Shown in pieces: positions 60,430 through 64,000 of a DNA stretch of 64,000 nucleotides. Every line of letters starts with the position of its first letter. The stretch's first letter is position 1. The position numbers and the translations under genes were made by a program. The notes beneath the pieces were generated by a model, which was given only the letters and a program-made list of their open reading frames with translations, ran no database searches and was not told where the DNA came from. Source of the stretch: Paulownia fortunei (taxonomy: Eukaryota > Streptophyta > Magnoliopsida > Lamiales > Paulowniaceae). Location: the NCBI GenBank assembly GCA_019321725.1, contig CM033116.1, positions 13,162,841 through 13,226,840 of the forward strand, read 5' to 3'.

Positions 60430-63010
60430 GGAGGAGTACTACTCCTTCACAAAGGCAAATTTTAATCCTACTGTAATAATATCATCTATGCCGGGAAGAT
60501 GAAGATATTCCACATTCTGTCGCATTGACCCTTTATCTTGCCCGGGCTTGTTGTCTAGCACGTGCTTGAGGCCAATCCATCTTGTTAGGAATTCGAGTAG
60601 TAGTATTCTGTCCATGACGATTCTGAATCCGCAATCATGGATTGTGACATAACTCGAAAGGGGGAGCATCCCAATAAACTTCATCTGGAAACGGCTCAAA
60701 CTTCTCTTTGTAAGTATCTACATAAGAATGAGTGCTATAGTACTATTTCATGAATATTGATGGATTAACTCCAAAATGCCGGCAAGTATGCATAGCATAC
60801 GAGAAAGGTATTTCAAACTGACTCCAATTACTGCATGAACACTCCATTGACCTCAGTTTCACGACATGTGTAAAATTCCTGGATGATCCTGGTCGACGTG
60901 TTAGGATAGATGCGGATTGATCTATGTAATCAAACACGTGTATCGTATGCTCTATGGATTGGATCTACCAACTCCCATACTTTTGTAATATATTATCAGG
61001 CGATGGTTGGTTGTTCTCCATCATTTGACGATCCTTCAATAGTCGATCAAGAAAATGTTTAACAGCACGATGGAAGGTAATTTGTACAATAGTAGTTACT
61101 GGGAGCCATCGCACACCTTTCAACATTCATTTAATGTATTTTGGCATATTTGTTGTCATTATAACACATCGCCATCCTCCATCATGAGCCAGAGTCCACT
61201 GACATTCATCTATATTCTCCAAGTATGCATATGCATCCTTGTTAAAAGTTTTGATTTGTTCCATGACCTTATCAAATTATCTGATTATCAATTATAAGCC
61301 AACTGTATAACACAAATCCCTTAATGCAATATTCTTGAACCGCTTGTTGAAGTTAAAGGACACAAGCCTTAAACAAAAATGATACACCCCGTGAGGTGGC
61401 ATGAAATTAGGTATGTATTGAACAGCTCCAAGTAGGCCACTATGTCGGTCAAAAATAAGACAGACAGACACCTTCAACCTCTCGGACAATATGCACAAAC
61501 AACATATGAAGAAACCATCTCTAAGATGTAAATGTTTCTTCATCAACAATTGCAAAAGCCAGAGGTAGAACCTGTTGATTTGCATCCATCCCCATAACAA
61601 TCAACATCTTATGTCTGTACTTTGTGTAAAGATGTGTTTCATCCATACTTATTACTTTACGATAATTTTGGAACTCATCGATGTATGGCTTGAATGCAAA
61701 GAATACATACTTTAATATTTTATTTTATGGGAACTCGGTGTCGGTGTGATGCCACTCCACAATTGTGTCTGAATTTTATTTTTGTAGAGCTCCCAAATAC
61801 TTAGGCAATTTTCTAACCGAGCTCTCCCAAGTTCTATAAATATTTTTCCTTGCCCGTTTCAAATTGTGTCAGACCTTATGATATGAAATTTCATACTGAT
61901 ACTTATTTTTCACATTTTGTAGGACATACTTAATCTCATAGGTCGGGTCACACTGAACTATACCTGTAAGCAACCTGGCGATCATATTTTTGCACAAGTT
62001 GTGATGATCCGCAGACACTGAATTCATAAGGTAAGTATAGGGGCCTCCCCGCTTGATGATTTTCCATAAACTGAGCTTTGCTTTCAATGATGTTCTAAGC
62101 CCCCAAGTACACCACGTGGTCAATGTACTATGTCTGCTTCATAATTTTGGTGTACTCTCAACAACCAATACTCACGTCTCACAATTATACGGAGTAATCT
62201 TTTACTAAAGCTTGCAGATTTTTCTTGTCTTTGAATAATATACCTTTTTCAAGCTCTCTTATACTAGAGTCACAAGACTTTCCCTTATTTGGAATATCGG
62301 TAGAATCCACAAGTATTTATGAATAAGATGTGGTGAAGAACGGGACAATCGGATTAAAGCCATATTCATTTGTTGTTAAAGGCATTAAGATATAAGTTGA
62401 CACTTGATGCTGGGACGAGGTGCCCTTATCATGTTGCTCATACATCTCTTGCAAGTCATCAATTTCGACCCCATCATCATCAATTTCATCAGGTTTGGAA
62501 TTAATATATTTTTCAGCACCAAAACTATAGAGAAGTGGCTCAGGCAATTCATCAGTATATGCATTATATAGCTCTATATCTGTACCTTCAAAAATGCTCT
62601 TAACCGAAGCTTGAAGCACCCACATTGAGGTCATTGATGCCAACACTTGTCATCCTCTACGTAACTGTAGGCATATCAAATACACTATCATCTCTTAAAA
62701 ACGATGCATACTGATAATACTCATTGTTTGTCGGTATCTCAAGCACAGTATTATGAATCTTTTGTTATGCCTCAACATAAATATCTACAAATTGATTTTT
62801 CCTTTCCATATCCAAGAAAAACTCCAAACCTTCATCATCGGTTATTGATATTAGCTATGACATATTGTTGCAACAGTATTTATCTAATAATTTTAATAAA
62901 AACTATTTATCGTCAATGCCCGTTATCTGATACACTTTCAATAGTAATTCAGAAAACTTTGTCCTTTGAGATATTCTCCTAACTCCAATTGCAGGACGAT
63001 CATATATCAC
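60430..63010 (-). pseudogene. MULE transposase pseudogene of the PMD-carrying element
   Basis: Minus strand. N-terminal domain at about 62850-63010 (RTKFSELLLKVYQITGID); acidic linker 62320-62650; MuDR DNA-binding-like domain 61870-62120 (CTWGLRTSLKAK, GPYTYLMNSVSADHHNL). The transposase core at 61290-61700 includes ICLIFDRHSGLLGAV-like and YHFCLRLVSFNFNKRFK-like segments, and 60743-60937 carries a SWIM-like CSCSNWSQFEIPFSY motif whose second Cys-x-His is damaged. The C-terminus is at about 60440-60740 (EKFEPFPDEVYWDAP). Frames change several times, so it is inactive. It lies directly upstream of, and on the same strand as, the PMD gene. Confidence 0.82.
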
Positions 63011-64000
63011 TAAATTAGCATCTTATATAATTTAACCACCAAAATGGACAAGAACATATTTTGTTCCTATTTGACATAACTACATAAATATGAATATATT
63101 AGTAAACTAAATTATTTAATTGTTATACCAATATTTTACGATTATTAGCAAATTATATTAGTAAATTCATAATTATCATATTTTAAAATAATATTATATG
63201 TCTCTTTCATATATTAATTTTATATTTTGAATTTATAATATAATAATTATTGTTGTTATCATATAATGCTTTCAACATTAGTAAAGTGTTAACATGAATA
63301 TATACAAGTAATATTATTATATAAATTATAAATATAAATTTAATAGTTAATTAATTATTAATAGTTACATAATTTCTTAACAAATTATTAAAATATACAA
63401 AATAGTAATATAATAATAAACAACATAAATTAATTTGTTAACTAGTTAAAAATAATTAATTATTTATTAAGTATTATTATTTAATACATCATTATTATAA
63501 ATTGAATAATCTATAATTATTGTAGAATTGAAAATAACCTATATAATTATAGGTAAATGTCATATATTAAATTAATAAATTATAATAATAACTATTCATA
63601 ATTAATATTTATTAAGTATTATTATATAATTACGTATACTCATTGCATTTTTAATATAAATTGTTATTCATATTTTAATTTTATATAATAATTTCAAAAA
63701 CATAATATTTAATTAATAATTTAAGTAATTAATTGTTAATGTTAATATTTTTATATAATATAAATTAGTAATATTATAAATCACATAAATGTAGTGAAAT
63801 TTAAATTTTGAATAACCGAACGTAATTTATTGTAGGAAACTTTATTCTAATTTCAAATTAGGATAGTCATGGGAAAGATTCCCTAAATAATTCAATAATT
63901 TTTAACTAAAATTTTCAAGTCAAATAACAAATATAAAATATAATATATAAAAAAATAAAAACATGCACACAAAGATTGGTTTCTCCACATATAAAACATG
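63011..64000. other. AT-rich DNA, no gene recognised
   Basis: Very AT-rich, full of TAATAATTA-type words; no coding signature. The 5' end of the PMD-carrying MULE should lie here or beyond the window, but no inverted repeat partner was recognised. Confidence 0.6.

Noticed and set aside
1..64000. CRISPR-like arrays
   Set aside because: Direct repeats seen are LTRs, a 55-bp tandem repeat, short minisatellites and microsatellites; none has regular unique spacers and the DNA is plant nuclear.

Overview
The window is repeat-dominated nuclear DNA from a flowering plant. The evidence is plant Ty3/gypsy and Ty1/copia retrotransposons with plant primer-binding sites (initiator tRNA-Met and tRNA-Asp type), two Mutator-like (MULE) transposons, a plant mobile domain (PMD) gene and a degraded insertion of chloroplast DNA (petD, rpoA). 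I see no bacterial-style operon, no CRISPR array, no rRNA or tRNA gene, and no host gene with an intact reading frame. The species cannot be told from the sequence; a eudicot is a guess.

Layout. 1-4852: truncated, heavily decayed Tekay-like chromovirus (end of the 5' LTR, PBS, gag, pol). 4853-8451: broken Ty1/copia element on the minus strand. 8457-11607: solo LTR with target-site duplication (TSD) CATAA. 12097-14352: solo LTR of a second family with an imperfect TSD. 14353-about 16480: second minus-strand copia remnant with a degraded PBS and LTR. About 17.1-43.0 kb: what I interpret as one MULE of roughly 6.6 kb inflated to about 26 kb by later insertions. It has inverted terminal copies at 17190-17390 and 42740-42935 and a minus-strand transposase at 26.6-30.1 kb, with its first recognisable coding segment at 40.33-40.42 kb. 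Inside it lie a plastid-derived segment (itself split by a solo LTR, 18760-21620), Athila-like LTR debris (22.7-26.5 kb), a complete Athila-like element (30101-40333, TSD CCCAA) and a solo LTR of the same family (40823-42457, TSD ATAAT). 44036-54527: complete young Tekay-like chromovirus with 2879-bp LTRs and TSD TTCTA. 54.5-57.1 kb: non-coding, with purine-rich and CT-rich tracts. 57.1-63.0 kb: minus-strand pair of a MULE transposase followed by a multi-exon PMD gene, probably one PMD-carrying MULE. 63.0-64.0 kb: AT-rich with nothing recognised.

The elements record a relative history. Plastid DNA arrived before a Tekay-like LTR split it. The MULE transposase was intact enough to be read across the Athila-like insertion site when that element landed in it. 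The 44-54.5 kb chromovirus is the youngest insertion I could measure, with about 1.5% LTR divergence by eye. All coding regions recognised are disabled: the two older gypsy copies mainly by C-to-T / G-to-A nonsense changes in otherwise unshifted frames, the youngest mainly by single-base deletions. No wholly new gene system is proven. The most unusual items are the tandemly duplicated exon module in the first MULE, the MULE-PMD pair, the plastid fragment bracketed by a TSD, nonsense codons shared by two gypsy copies, and the CpG-rich palindrome array in the Athila-like LTR.
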